Source: Icerya purchasi
Taxonomy: Eukaryota > Arthropoda > Insecta > Hemiptera > Monophlebidae
DNA: 64,000 nt
Direction: 5' to 3'
Assembly: GCA_039619475.1 (NCBI GenBank)
Contig: CM077115.1
Location: forward strand, 394,540,557 to 394,604,556
In this document: in pieces, positions 24,040 to 34,410 of the stretch
How positions within the stretch are numbered: the first letter of the stretch is position 1
Layout: every line of letters begins with the position of its first letter
Translations under genes and position numbers: made by a program
Notes under the pieces: model-generated
Databases searched by the model: none
The model's input: the letters and a program-made list of their open reading frames with translations, nothing else
Told to the model about the DNA's origin: nothing

Positions 24040-24830
24040 TATCATAAAATCATGTTCACTGATGGATCCAAAATAGAAAATCGAACTGGTTCCGCAGTAG
24101 TATTAGGTCAATTCGATACAATTCTGTGCTCGTTACACTCTACTCCATTTTGTTTGCCGAGCGTTATGCTATTCTTGTGACCATCCTTAGTGTTTCTTCG
24201 TAAAAAAATTTAATTTGCACCTACTCTTTAGGAACACCATAAAGCTTGCTTAAGTTTCACAATCGTAAACAACGTCCCGTGGCAAAAGAAATCATTTCTG
24301 TATTGCAAAGTGCACCCTATCGAATAATCTTCATTTGCACTCCGGGCCAAATGGTATCCCAAGCAACGAATTAGTGGACCAAGCTGCTAAAGAAACAACA
24401 TACTTCAACGCCGTAAATATCGCAATACCGACCACTGATTTTGAGAAGCATATCAGTAGTCATCTGGATAAAGAATTCCACAACGCTTGGTTGGAGGTCC
24501 CCTCTTCTAATAAACTAAGAGGAATTGAACAATTTTCAGAGGCACGGTCAACCCCAGTAAGATCTCTAACCATTGAGAAAGGAAACTTTGCCGAGTCCTC
24601 ATTAGTGATATACTTCAATTACTCATTCGTACCTTCTGAACAAGGACTTCTCACTGCAATATTGACCATCCAACACCTCCTCATTGACTGCCCGGAGTAC
24701 AAAACGATGTGCTCAAAATTTTCACTTCCTTCATCACTTCCTGCGTTTCTTGGTGATGAAAAAATACGAGTACTCTCTGAACTTTTCGAATTTTTCAAAG
24801 CGACAGATTTCATTACTCGATTGTGATAAA
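24040..24830 (+). pseudogene. I-type LINE RNase H and C-terminal domain relic
   Basis: Near 24050 a frame reads MFTDGSKIENRTGSAVVLG, the first RNase H motif with its catalytic Asp, followed by a FCLPSV segment. From 24335 the open frame has GPNGIPSNELVDQAAKET, the 'HxGIxGNELVDQAAKEA' block. The region ends with a HLLIDCPEY motif (the histidine-cysteine half of the terminal zinc knuckle), then SLPAFLGD, typical of I-clade C-termini, stopping at 24826. It would degrade RNA in the RNA:cDNA hybrid. Frameshifts separate the parts. It could be the 3' remainder of the I-type element at 13.0-15.8 kb on the same strand; the thumb region between is absent. Confidence 0.65.
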
Positions 24831-24839
24831 ACTTTTCGT

Positions 24840-27200
24840 CACGCCTCTAGCCTAATCGCTATATATTGTTAATGAAATTCGTGAGAAATTTTAGCAGAAA
24901 AATAAAAAATTTGAACAGGGATTTAATGTGAAAAAGAATATGGTAAAATTAGAGAGTTTCTATGTTCTCTTTCGAATAAAAAGAATACATTTTGTCATCA
25001 TGATACCTCATATGTAAAAAAGTAAAAATAAATATTTAGATGTCGCAGCAACAATTTTTGGCCCATTTAAAAAAGTATTTCAGAATTTAAATTTTTATAT
25101 TTATTTACTAATGCAAGCTGATGATATTTTAAACCTAATTTGATTTTTGTATTAAAAGAAACCGTTGAACTTGTTGAGGAGCAAAAATTCGTCATTGCGA
25201 CTAATAATTAGATGAAAACGTTTCTCGGTGGACTTGTATTTTTTCTTTTTTATGGTTTTCGTTTTATGATTTTTTACAAAAATTGGCGAGAAATATGAAC
25301 CTATCAGCTGTGTCAGCACGAACGTAGCTCTGTTTCGTTCAAAGTGTCGTACCCGAAATTAACATCTCTATTCCAAAAAGTGTACCTAAAGAAGTAGAGA
25401 GTAACCTTAGCATTGAATGAAGAAAAAGTCACTTTTGTAGAGGTACTGTTGAGTCCAAATTTTTAGAACCTCGTGTAGTTCATTATTTTGCGGCCACTTA
25501 AGATTGCTTTCACACTTTTCTCGCGAATAGTTGACAACTCCACTTCTACATTCTTTATTATACACGAAAAGGTACTATGATTGGTTAGATTGGAGGCTAA
25601 ATAAGAAAATCAAAAATTGCGCGTTTTTCCGTTTCCCTTGTTTGTTACTATCGGCGGGTCTCTTTTGACGATTTCTAATAGATTTTCCAGTGATCTGAAA
25701 TAGAAAAAAATCGTAAACTTCCTCCTTTCGTAATTAATAAAGATCACATGTTACATTAACAGCGTAAAATTGATGCACCTTTACCGAATTCAACTACAAG
25801 CAAACTATTGGTCGAATAAAATTAAAGCCTTAAGAAATGAAAAAGCGTTATCGAAATTTTAACGCAAATTTTTAGCACCATTAGGTGTGTTTACAAGAAT
25901 GCGATCTTGCCTTCCGAAGAACTAACGATCGGATTGAGGAACTGAGCAATTTCAATCATCATACTATGAAAACATACTTATTGTGCGATAATAATTTAAA
26001 CGAAACAACACAAACTTTAATACACAATATAATTAAAGTTTGCGTTGTTTGCTTAAATCAATAAACTCACTGACTACAGTGAATTCTAAAGACTTAATAG
26101 AAAACATTTTTTACCGAATTATAGCGAAAGTGTACGATTTGCAAGTTTAATTCTGATAAAGTATATTTCTTAGTAGAAAATATTAAACATGCAATAGGAA
26201 ACGATTTTCTATGCTCTCTGTTATATACACGAAGTTTTAGACCACGCTGGGTAGGAGGAATTTTTCTAATACATTTCAATAGGAGATCCACTGATCCTAA
26301 TTCTGACCGGATATAGAAGTACCGATTATAATTGAATAATTGAATAATTGAAAAAAAGGAAAGAAGCCCCCCCCCTAATGCTGCCATTACTATTGAAATT
26401 GTACAGATTAACTTTAATTTTAAAAGCAAAATTTTCGGTTTCCACGTAGAACTAAGGCCAGCAAACAGAAATTGTTAAATTTAATGGCACGTACGAGAAA
26501 CAAACGGTACGTTCACATTATTCCATAAAACTGAACTGGTTTAGTGTATGAAGAAAATATTTAGGCGTGTGATGATGGGACAAATGCGGTGGAATTTAAT
26601 AAAACGATTCCGGAGCCGTTAACGCTTTTACAGGTTTCCGGTAAAAAGTGCTAACTCGTACGTATGTGAAGAACATATTTTAATATTGCGCGTTTTCGAG
26701 TGAAATGCTGTTAGACCGCTGAGCAGATTCTAATATTAAACGAGTTTTGCGACGGATTGGAATTTCTCCTTTAAGGATTCTTCCTTTTCTCACTTTTGTA
26801 CGTCTTGGTGATCGATGACGTAATACTTTGCCAACAAATTTGCGTTGCAGCCAGCAAAAGGCGCGTAACACCCCGCATTAATATTTTCACTTTTGCCACG
26901 ATCGGGAAACGGTTTTAATGAAAGAAATGTTTAACGAATTTTTCGTCTGTTTAACGTATTGAATTGAAAGAAAAAAAAAAAGAAAAAACTATTCGTGTTT
27001 AATTGAATAATTCATAGGTTATTTTATAGTAGAATATTACACCGAAGTAAAAGAGCTCTTATATCTACTAAATATAAATATTAAATGTGAAACAGTTTTT
27101 TTTTTTTTTTTGTTAATTTATATTTGTAAATTTATTTAAAAAAAAAAAAAATAATGTGAAACAGTACCAGCGTAGGGCATTTATATCGAATTAAGACGAT
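24840..27200. other. No supported gene
   Basis: AT-rich with a short C run near 26368-26375, an A run near 26970 and T/A runs at 27096-27150. Reverse ORFs at 26094-26429 and 26680-26871 carry no recognisable motif. Confidence 0.35.
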
Positions 27201-27224
27201 ATTTATTTATAAAGTGTTTTTTAC

Positions 27225-28340
27225 AAACATGCTTTTCAAATTAATAAAATTACATGAGAGCCATACGCTACCTAGAAAAACAATTAATATACTCGTATTA
27301 AAATTATTACACCGACGTGTTCTTTCAGAGGCATGGACCTTCAATCATGGTGAATATACAAAACTAAAGTTAAAATCACAAGGCCAATCTTATCCCCCCC
27401 CCCTTCTTTTTTATTAAAAAAAAAAAAGAAGTTAAGATCAGTGGAGTGCCAACGTTTTACAACCGGGGGGGGGGGGCGAAAACATAAATCACTCTTACAC
27501 ATTGAGAGGCCTATATAGATGAATAAGAAAAAGAATTAATATTTTGTTTTGTCACTACTGATAATATTTCATATTTAATGATGAAGTGAAATAAAAACGT
27601 TTTTCTTTTTTACTTTAAATGATTTTCTCTTATCGAATTTTTATTTTTTCCAACTATCCGAAATTTCTGGTTTTTATTTTCTCAGTTCGGTGGCACTTTG
27701 TTTAATTTTTGCGATGACGATATAATATATTATAATACGGTTAAATATTTGAATTTCATTCAAACGATCTCTCTTCACATTTATTTAACTTTTCGTTTAA
27801 TTTTCTTGGATTTTTATTAAATAATTGTTATATATATATATATATATATATATACTGCTATAATATTTATTTTTTTTCTCTGGCAGGGCGACTGCTCCTG
27901 TTGACCTCTTGTTTGGCACGCCGTCGGATAAAATGTAAACAATATAAAAATTTATATAAAGTTGAAAAAATCGAAAATATCGAAATTATTAAATTAATAT
28001 ATCGCAGCGGTCGAAGTTAAAAATTTTTGTGTTAAAAATGAATACGTATAAATTAACTTTATTTTTCTTTTATAATTTGTACACATCAAATTTTTAACAT
28101 GAAAATTTTAACTTCGATCGTTGCGATATATTAATATAATGATTTCGATATTTTCGATTTTATTTTACTCCATATAAATTTTTATATTGTTTACATTTTA
28201 ACACTTTAGTTGTATATTCACCATGATTATGGAGCAGTGTCTCTGAAAAAACATGTCGGTGTAATAATTTTATTATATTGATTGTTTTACTAGTCAGTGT
28301 ATTGCTGACATATAATTTTACAATATTTATTTTCCATACT
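27225..28340. repeat. Long hairpin (fold-back) repeat, left arm split by a MITE
   Basis: The right arm (about 28083-28340) is the imperfect reverse complement of a left arm in two pieces, 27225-27379 and 27930-28040. Clear matched blocks include attattacaccgacgtgtt with its inverse at about 28247-28268, ggtgaatatacaaaactaaa with its inverse near 28206-28225, and aaaatgtaaacaatataaaa (27930) with its inverse ending at 28199. The arms are about 260-280 bp and the loop about 42 bp (28041-28082), so the uninterrupted structure was about 0.6 kb, resembling a fold-back MITE. Arm identity is imperfect, implying age. A hAT-like MITE (27439-27926) and about 50 bp of low-complexity sequence break the left arm. 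Confidence 0.75.
27439..27926. mobile_element. hAT-like MITE inside the hairpin repeat
   Basis: The left end starts CAGTGGAGTGCCAACG; the right end, reverse complement, starts CGACGGCGTGCCAAAC, so the terminal repeats are short and imperfect (GTGCCAA core). Flanks GTTAAGAT (27431-27438) and GATAAAAT (27927-27934) match at 6 of 8. A 12-base G run follows the left end (27465-27476), and (TA)n fills about 27829-27854. No coding sequence. Its removal restores continuity of the hairpin arm on the right side, supporting an insertion. Confidence 0.6.
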
Positions 28341-28629
28341 TTTCGCATTTTACCGCCTACTTTCCGAATTTTCCCTCCTCGCTACCTTATTTTTCGCATC
28401 AAGTATGTTTTTTAACATTACTTATTCAATTTCGTTCATTATGATTACATTCAATGACGTATTTGACACTAAAGTTAATGATCGTATTGCGAAAAACTTT
28501 TGGTGTTTCGGTATAGAAGGAAATTTCGCCATAGTATAATTTCTTCTTCTTCTTTGTCTGAACTGCTAGTTGAATTTACAACAAAAACACTTTTACTTTC
28601 AAAAAACACTGAATTGTTCAAGTTATTTA

Positions 28630-29150
28630 TTTATTACGGAACGTTATGATATATTCCTGCTTTAGGAAATGGTGAATGTTTGGTTTTTTTCATTTTGTGT
28701 TTGCCTTCTTTGGTAGTGACCGTATATCTTTGATCTCACGTTGTTATGTCACCACAAATAAAAACATATAGGTAACATCGTAATATTGGCTCATAAGATT
28801 GCAATAAAGTAAAAATTAAACGGTAAAATAAAATAAAAAAAAAAAACAGTATCATTGATGACCTTTCTTCAATGTCGCATTATTGAATATGAACATTTTT
28901 CAACTTTGCATATTAAACTAAAAAAAGCCTACTAGTCAGCTATTTCTTAACCATTTAACCATTATCGCCTGTCTGTGCATCTTTTCAAAATTAGCTTTCC
29001 CAATATAGTGACATGTTCGCGTCCTACCGACACGTTAAAGTTCCTGAAGATACGGGTCACTAATTTTTAAAACTAAAATAAACGAATTTGCAAAATGAAC
29101 TTCACCGGTATTTGAATTTACTGGAATTCATCCGCATAATATGTCACGTT
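28630..29150 (+). repeat. Left terminal inverted repeat
   Basis: Reverse-complement partner of 32425-32940. The outer boundary is set by loss of similarity before tatttattacgg (about 28626); the inner by loss after cataat at about 29144. A cacaggatgtgt motif just inside (29160) also occurs in the other arm after an extra segment, so the original TIR may have been longer and one side deleted. Confidence 0.8.
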
Positions 29151-29779
29151 TTTTTTTCTCACAGGATGTGTAACTCTTTTATTTAGGTGTACCGTTTTTT
29201 GTCTTTTGTAGCACTACGAATCTGATAAGAGGTCCTTCCTGTTGATAAATTTCTTCCCATTATTTTTTGTCTGACCATGCTGAATGTTGTGTCGTTCTAC
29301 CAAATTGTCGTTTTTTATTACTTTTATTTAACATCTGTAATTTTATCGCTCCATTTTATCATCCGTAGCGTTCAACACAAACACCATGTTTTAAATGTTA
29401 CCAGTTTTTGTTTTTCTCTTTTTTCTCTCTAGTTCTTGTCTCAAATCCATGTAGGATGGTGCTCCCCGTGTGAAAATTTAAAATTTTTTTCCAATTTGGC
29501 AGTTAATAAATAATGTTCAATCCGGAAATCCATCACAGGTATTCTAAATAGATGTTTTTTTTCGTTTTTTTTTTTTTGGACTTTGGCAAAATCAATTGAC
29601 CCATGCTAAATTGGAACTAATAAAGGATTTAATGGTACAACTTCAAACGGTCAAATGAAATTTGTTCTGAATTTTTCTGTCCTGTTTTGAATTATATTCG
29701 GAATCTTTTAAATTTTCTTTTTTCCACTCAATCTTCTACATACACTGTGCTATCTTTCGTTTTGCTTTCTTAGTTTCTT

Positions 29780-30120
29780 TCTATGCTTCCGCTGTATTCA
29801 TAACCTTAGACTCTAAGGCTGTTCTTTAAGTTATCTTACACTTCTTCCTTCTCCGTCTTTATGTAAAACTTCTCATACACCTCCTCATGCTTTATTTTTT
29901 CCTGTTTCGCTGGATCGAGATTGATTTTTTCTGCGGATTGTTGGATATGGCAACGAAGGCAAAATAGGTCAGGAATTCATTGTCTTGTTCTTCCACTTCT
30001 GATTGCAGATTTTTAAACGCGTTTTTAGCATGTTAATTTTCTTTCCTCAGTCGCTCGTTATAGACTACGACCTCGTATTCATATTGATTTTCCGATTCCG
30101 GCACATTTTACCTCTTTATT
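29780..30120 (-). pseudogene. Possible transposase-like fragment with CxxC and acidic/lysine-rich helix
   Basis: On the minus strand one frame reads NQYEYEVVVYNERLRKEN near 30080, then NAFKNLQSEVEEQDNEFL near 30010. Another frame gives FCLRCHIQQSAEKINLDPAK near 29955, continuing into a Lys/Glu-rich segment to about 29848. A CxxC followed by a charged helix with a spaced His and Tyr is common in uncharacterised transposase-like proteins of animals. The match is by impression only; no catalytic motif is seen. It lies inside the 4.3 kb inverted-repeat element, same strand as the helicase relic. Confidence 0.25.
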
Positions 30121-30476
30121 TTCCTCTTCGTTCGCGAATCTTAGAATTTTTTCGTTTTTTTTTTTAACGCTACGCAATTTCGGAAATTTTTCTCCTTATA
30201 CATTCTTCTGCTAAACAAAATCGCCCTCTTGTTCTTCCCTCGCTTAAAACTTCAAATATTCTTTGATTTCCTTTATTACTGCTATTCCCGCTTTCGAATT
30301 GTCTTTATTCTTTATTATTCAATGCTTTTCCTCTTCTCCAATCTAATTCACTAATTAATGTCCTTGTTGGCAAACTTTTATAAAAAAAGAAATTAAAAAA
30401 AAGTCCTTTAAAAATCCTTTTCTAAAAAATGTGCTTAAAAAAAGTTTACTAAAAAAAATAAAATAAACTCTTTAGC

Positions 30477-30927
30477 GCATATAACTTAAAACCATTTTCT
30501 CAACAAGTACAATAATTGTGTGAAAAATTTTCTCGTGAAAAATAAAAATGAAAATTGTGGGCGCTGATATGAAATTTTTGGACACAAATATTACCTACTA
30601 CACACATCGAACAAATTCATTGTGTGTAGAAAATATAATATGCTACACCGCATGATATTTACATCACATAGTACATATACTAACTTGCGGATAAATATAC
30701 TACATATCGAGAAAATTTATCGATCGAAAGGAAATATTAAATTTACCGCACCACACAATAAAATTTACTACACACGATACAATTAGTACGCACGAACATG
30801 TGACTACACTTTGTAAAAGTTTATCGAAAAGAAGAGTATCAATGAATGACATGTCGGCGCCCACACTTTTTTCATGAAAAAGTTTTTCACACAATTATTG
30901 TACTTGTTAAGGGTTATAAGTGTGCTA
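30477..30927. mobile_element. MITE nested in the 4.3 kb element
   Basis: The left arm (about 30477-30573) and the right arm (about 30838-30927) are inverted copies: caagtacaataattgtgtga at 30505 with its inverse ending near 30908, and gtgggcgctgatatg (30558) with its inverse catgtcggcgcccac (30850-30864). The arms are about 80-95 bp with an interior of about 265 bp holding many cacac/gtgtg and acatcac motifs. No ORF. A clean duplication was not identified. Confidence 0.6.
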
Positions 30928-31230
30928 ATGAATTTATTGGATTTTTTTTTTTTAGTGAATTTTTTGGGGCACATTTTTCGGAAAAGTGTATTTTTGAAAA
31001 AAAAGTTTTTAATTTTTTTCTTATTTTTTTTTACTTTTTAGTTATAAATGAATTTTCAAAAATATTTCACAAACATTGTTATTAAAATTATAATAAATGT
31101 TTTATTCGATCTATATAAATTGAATGTGTGACTTTTTGTTTCGATTACAATGTTAAAAAGTTATTTATTAAATCATCATAAGGTCAAGCATGTTGGAAAC
31201 ATCTTTCATGCGTTTTTCATTTCTTTTAAG

Positions 31231-32070
31231 GCGGCAACATTGTAGAGTTTATTACCGGTCAATTTGGAAACATCTAATTCTTCGATTCGAAGACCATGAA
31301 TAGAGATCTAATTGTATTTACGTCGACGTACGCTTGTCCTGGAGCGAAAAGTTTCGAGCCTAGATATACGACAGCGTAGTCAACGGTTATGCCTTGCACT
31401 TTGTGAGTCGTTGAAGCTCACGATAGAACCAAGGGAAACATATGACGCTCTGCTGTCCCATAGCTACTTTTCGCGGAGAAAAATTGATGGATTTTGGCCT
31501 TATGAAGTGAATGATATCTTTGCCAAAATCTATATATACGTCGGATATGTCTTGTTCGTATAACTGTCCCCTGTGATATCCACCACCTCATTTTATCACG
31601 GTAGTAAAGCCTATAGCTCCATTGACTAGTCCTTTCCCAACGTCGATATTAGATCTGAGCATGACTTTAGCTTTGACGAATATTTCCGGTTCTTTTGGTC
31701 TTGATTATGTGTCACTCGGAGTGACCGTGTATTAATACTATCTTTAGTGGCCGAGTGGTATCAACCAGTGAAGCTTGAGCTTTAATTGGGTACATTTCGA
31801 CTCTACTGCCTCGAAAATTCTAAATACTAAACGAGCCTCACGTTCTTCGTAACTTTTATTTGCACCTAGTTGCGAATGTTTCTGACGAAATCCAAATCAG
31901 ATTTCACGCTGATCTTTCCTTTCAGCACTTCTCCATTTCGATCTATATTGATTATATTTCTCTAATTTTGCTCGCTTAGCATTATCATTTTCTCCCTCCT
32001 TCTTCTCGTGGTTTTTTTACGAGCTTTTACCAAGCGGCGTTTACGCTGAGTGGTTGTTTCTCTCATTATT
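31231..32070 (-). pseudogene. PIF1-family helicase relic, C-terminal part
   Basis: On the minus strand near 31680-31630 a frame reads FVKAKVMLRSNIDVGKGLVN followed by GAIG, the conserved 'KVMLRRNIDVxxGLVNGAxG' block of PIF1-like helicases. Near 31420-31330 a frame reads THKVQGITVDYAVVYLG and then SKLFAPGQAYVDV, motif V/VI of SF1B helicases ('HKvQG-Tld---v-lg---f--GqaYVAlSRv'), with the usual AlSR changed to DVNT. Downstream frames give LTG-like and NSTMLPP endings. Basic sequence near 32070-31940 (TQRKRRLVKARKK) may be an upstream piece. Walker A and B motifs were not found. Such helicases occur in Helitrons and as host genes; frameshifts show this copy is dead. Confidence 0.7.
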
Positions 32071-32424
32071 GTGAATAAGTTTTCATATTACAGCTAATGT
32101 GACTGTAAACGTAATAATGGCTAAGCAAGATTAGAAACTTGTTCTTTCTTGTTTATATATGTATATTCGAAGATATTTGGCCTGATTTCTCAGAGAAGAT
32201 CTTGCATACCCCACACATCCTGTAACACGTGTAGGTCGAAAATAACCATGGACTATTGTATTGTCATCTAAAATCAAGGTCTATGCAAAATTATACAATT
32301 TTTCATCACGGAAAATGTCTTAAATAGAGTTTCTCAGATTTGATTCCAGACAAACAAACAAACAGACGTTAAAGCGAATTAAAGAAAAGTATATAAAAAG
32401 TATATCGGTGTTCGATGAATATGG

Positions 32425-32940
32425 TACATTATGGGGATGAATCCCAGTACATCCAAATACCGGCTAAGTTCATTTTATAAATTCCTTTATTTTAGTTTTA
32501 AAAATTGGTGACCCGCATCTTCAAGAACTTGAACGTGTCGATAGGATACCAACATGTCACTCTATTGGAAAAGCTAATTTTGAAGAGGTGCACAGACAGG
32601 CGATGATGGTTAATTGGTTAAGAAATAGCTGACCAATAGGCTTTTTGAGGTTTAATATGCAAAGTTGAAAAATGTTCATATTCAATAATGCAGCATTGAA
32701 GAAAGGTCATCAATGATACTGTTTTTTTTTTATTTTATTTTACCGTTTAATTTTTACTTTATTGCAATCTTATGAGCCAATATTTATCTATATGTTTTTA
32801 TTTGTGGTGACATAACAACGTGAGATCAAAGATATACGGTCACTACCAAAGAAGGCAAACGCAAAATAAAAAAAAACACAAACATTCACCATTTCCTAAA
32901 GCAGGAATATATCATAACGTTCCGTAATAGATAAATATTA
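32425..32940 (-). repeat. Right terminal inverted repeat
   Basis: Inverted partner of 28630-29150. It includes tcatcaatgatactgttttt and the block ccaaagaaggcaaacgcaaa. The I-type LINE relic at 33015 begins less than 100 bp outside this end. Confidence 0.8.
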
Positions 32941-33014
32941 ATGTTAAACAAAATTTAAACTGTAATCAACTTACACACGAACACGACTCTCAAATAAATG
33001 AATCGAATATAAAA

Positions 33015-34362
33015 ATGTCCTTTGTGGAAAAACTAAAATCTATCGCTAAAAATAAAATATCTCCGTTAAACGATCTGATTAATTACCCAAGCGACCAGCA
33101 AAGGCTAATGTTCCCTTTTATCCCACCCCTGACGATCTATCATTATTCACAGTCATTAAAAAATCAATTTTGGGGGGCTCTCAATATAACTGCGGCAGGA
33201 CGAATTTCCCAAAACAGATTAATAATATTTTTAATAACACAGAGCATTACGGATAATTTCTTCACTAATGGTGGAGAAATAAACATAAGCTCCCAAATAA
33301 TTCAAGCGAAGAGATTGCGTAATCCATCCAATAAATTTATTTTACGGATGTGTTCGCAACCATCCCCGATAATATGATAATTTCGTGTACCTAAACACAA
33401 TACTACTATTGAAACTGATCTCACCGATTTCGATTCTCCGGTTAAAGCCGAATTTGGGCATATAATTAGTTTTCGACGTCAAGTTTACATAGTGAAACTG
33501 TGAAATAATTCCCGAATACGTGAGACATGGTGACCGAGAGCACCGTTTATACTTGCAACTGGAGAACCATATATGTAAAAATTGCAATGGAAAATTGAAG
33601 ATGTCAAAACAAGTAATTCTCGAAAATTGACCGATAGACCTCACAAATGAACAGACTGGTAAACAAAATGAAACCGCAATAAAGATTCCCGCTCCTACTC
33701 TCCTAACGTGCGAATCATCTACTGAAATGGACAAAACGTCCCCACCTGTCTACACCTGACAAATCGGAAAATAATTTCGATTACTCACTAAGCATAAAAC
33801 CTGCGACGAAAAAAGAGAAATCAGATCTCCTCTGGTCAAGAAACCGAACAGTTATCCAATGACCTTAACGAAGAAAACAGTCATAATAAAAAAGATGAAG
33901 ATCATAGTCTAAGTACAGACCAATCAGAACAGACATCCCAGCCTAAGACAAAACATACGGAAGAGACGAGTAGTAAACCTAAATGTATTGTGAGTAAGAC
34001 AGATCAAGTCAACACGGAACATAATAACCGTACTAAATCGAGTCAAAAAAAAACAATTACACAATGATCTTGAAAGCCTATTAGAACGTGCAAAACCGTT
34101 CATTATAGAAAATCAACCATCATTAATCATGGGGTATAAAGAGTTTAAAAACTTTATCAACATCATCAATAATACCGATTACATTAACTTTGCGTCTAAT
34201 TACACAAGGGATAAAGAGGGGCTGATTCATACAATTATGACAATAAAGCCATATCTAAATAGGAAAAGCATAAAAAATAGGTGTACGTGTATTATTAATA
34301 GTATATCGACTTCCCTGGAAGACTATTCAACCGACGAACAGAGTGAACTAAACTCAGCCTAA
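33015..34362 (+). pseudogene. I-type LINE ORF1 relic (second copy)
   Basis: An ATG at 33015 opens a 120-codon frame. Other frames then give a VFATIPDNMIISC segment (33350) and a HICKNCNGKLKMS zinc-knuckle half near 33570-33605. A charged, Ser/Thr-rich stretch (33870-34020) leads into the frame 34129-34362, which holds YTRDKEGLIHTIMTIKPYL then RKSIKNRCTCIINSI, a C-terminal block found in I-clade ORF1 proteins. The protein would coat element RNA. At least three frameshifts or stops break it. It sits immediately 5' of the matching ORF2 on the same strand. Confidence 0.6.
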
Positions 34363-34410
34363 AAGTCCATGTTACCTACAACACCTTGATAAAGGATTTA
34401 TACGACTGAA

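Larger units (their letters stand above)
28630..32940. mobile_element. 4.3 kb element with ~520 bp terminal inverted repeats and a PIF1 helicase relic
   Basis: Sequence from about 28630 to 29150 reappears as its reverse complement at about 32425-32940, with high but not full identity over the whole span. Matched blocks include ttacggaacgttatgatat, ggaaatggtgaatgttt, gatctcacgttgttatgtc, tattgaatatgaacattttt and tttttaaaactaaaataaa. Between the arms lie a PIF1-type helicase relic (minus strand), a possible transposase-like fragment, and a MITE. No intact gene remains. Known Helitrons carry PIF1-type helicases but not TIRs of this length; Polintons have long TIRs but no typical PIF1 gene. No target-site duplication was found. 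Class uncertain. Confidence 0.7.

Noticed and set aside
26094..26429. 111-codon reverse-strand ORF
   Set aside because: No recognisable motif; the region is AT-rich with a C run inside.
31745..31815. tRNA-like A box (tggccgagtgg) with a weak B-box-like attcgactc on the + strand
   Set aside because: The B box is poor, no cloverleaf forms convincingly, and the sequence lies in the helicase relic.
28630..32940. Long inverted ends and 4.3 kb length could suggest an integrated parvovirus-like genome
   Set aside because: The helicase motifs are PIF1 (SF1B), not the SF3 type of parvoviral NS1, and no capsid motif was seen.
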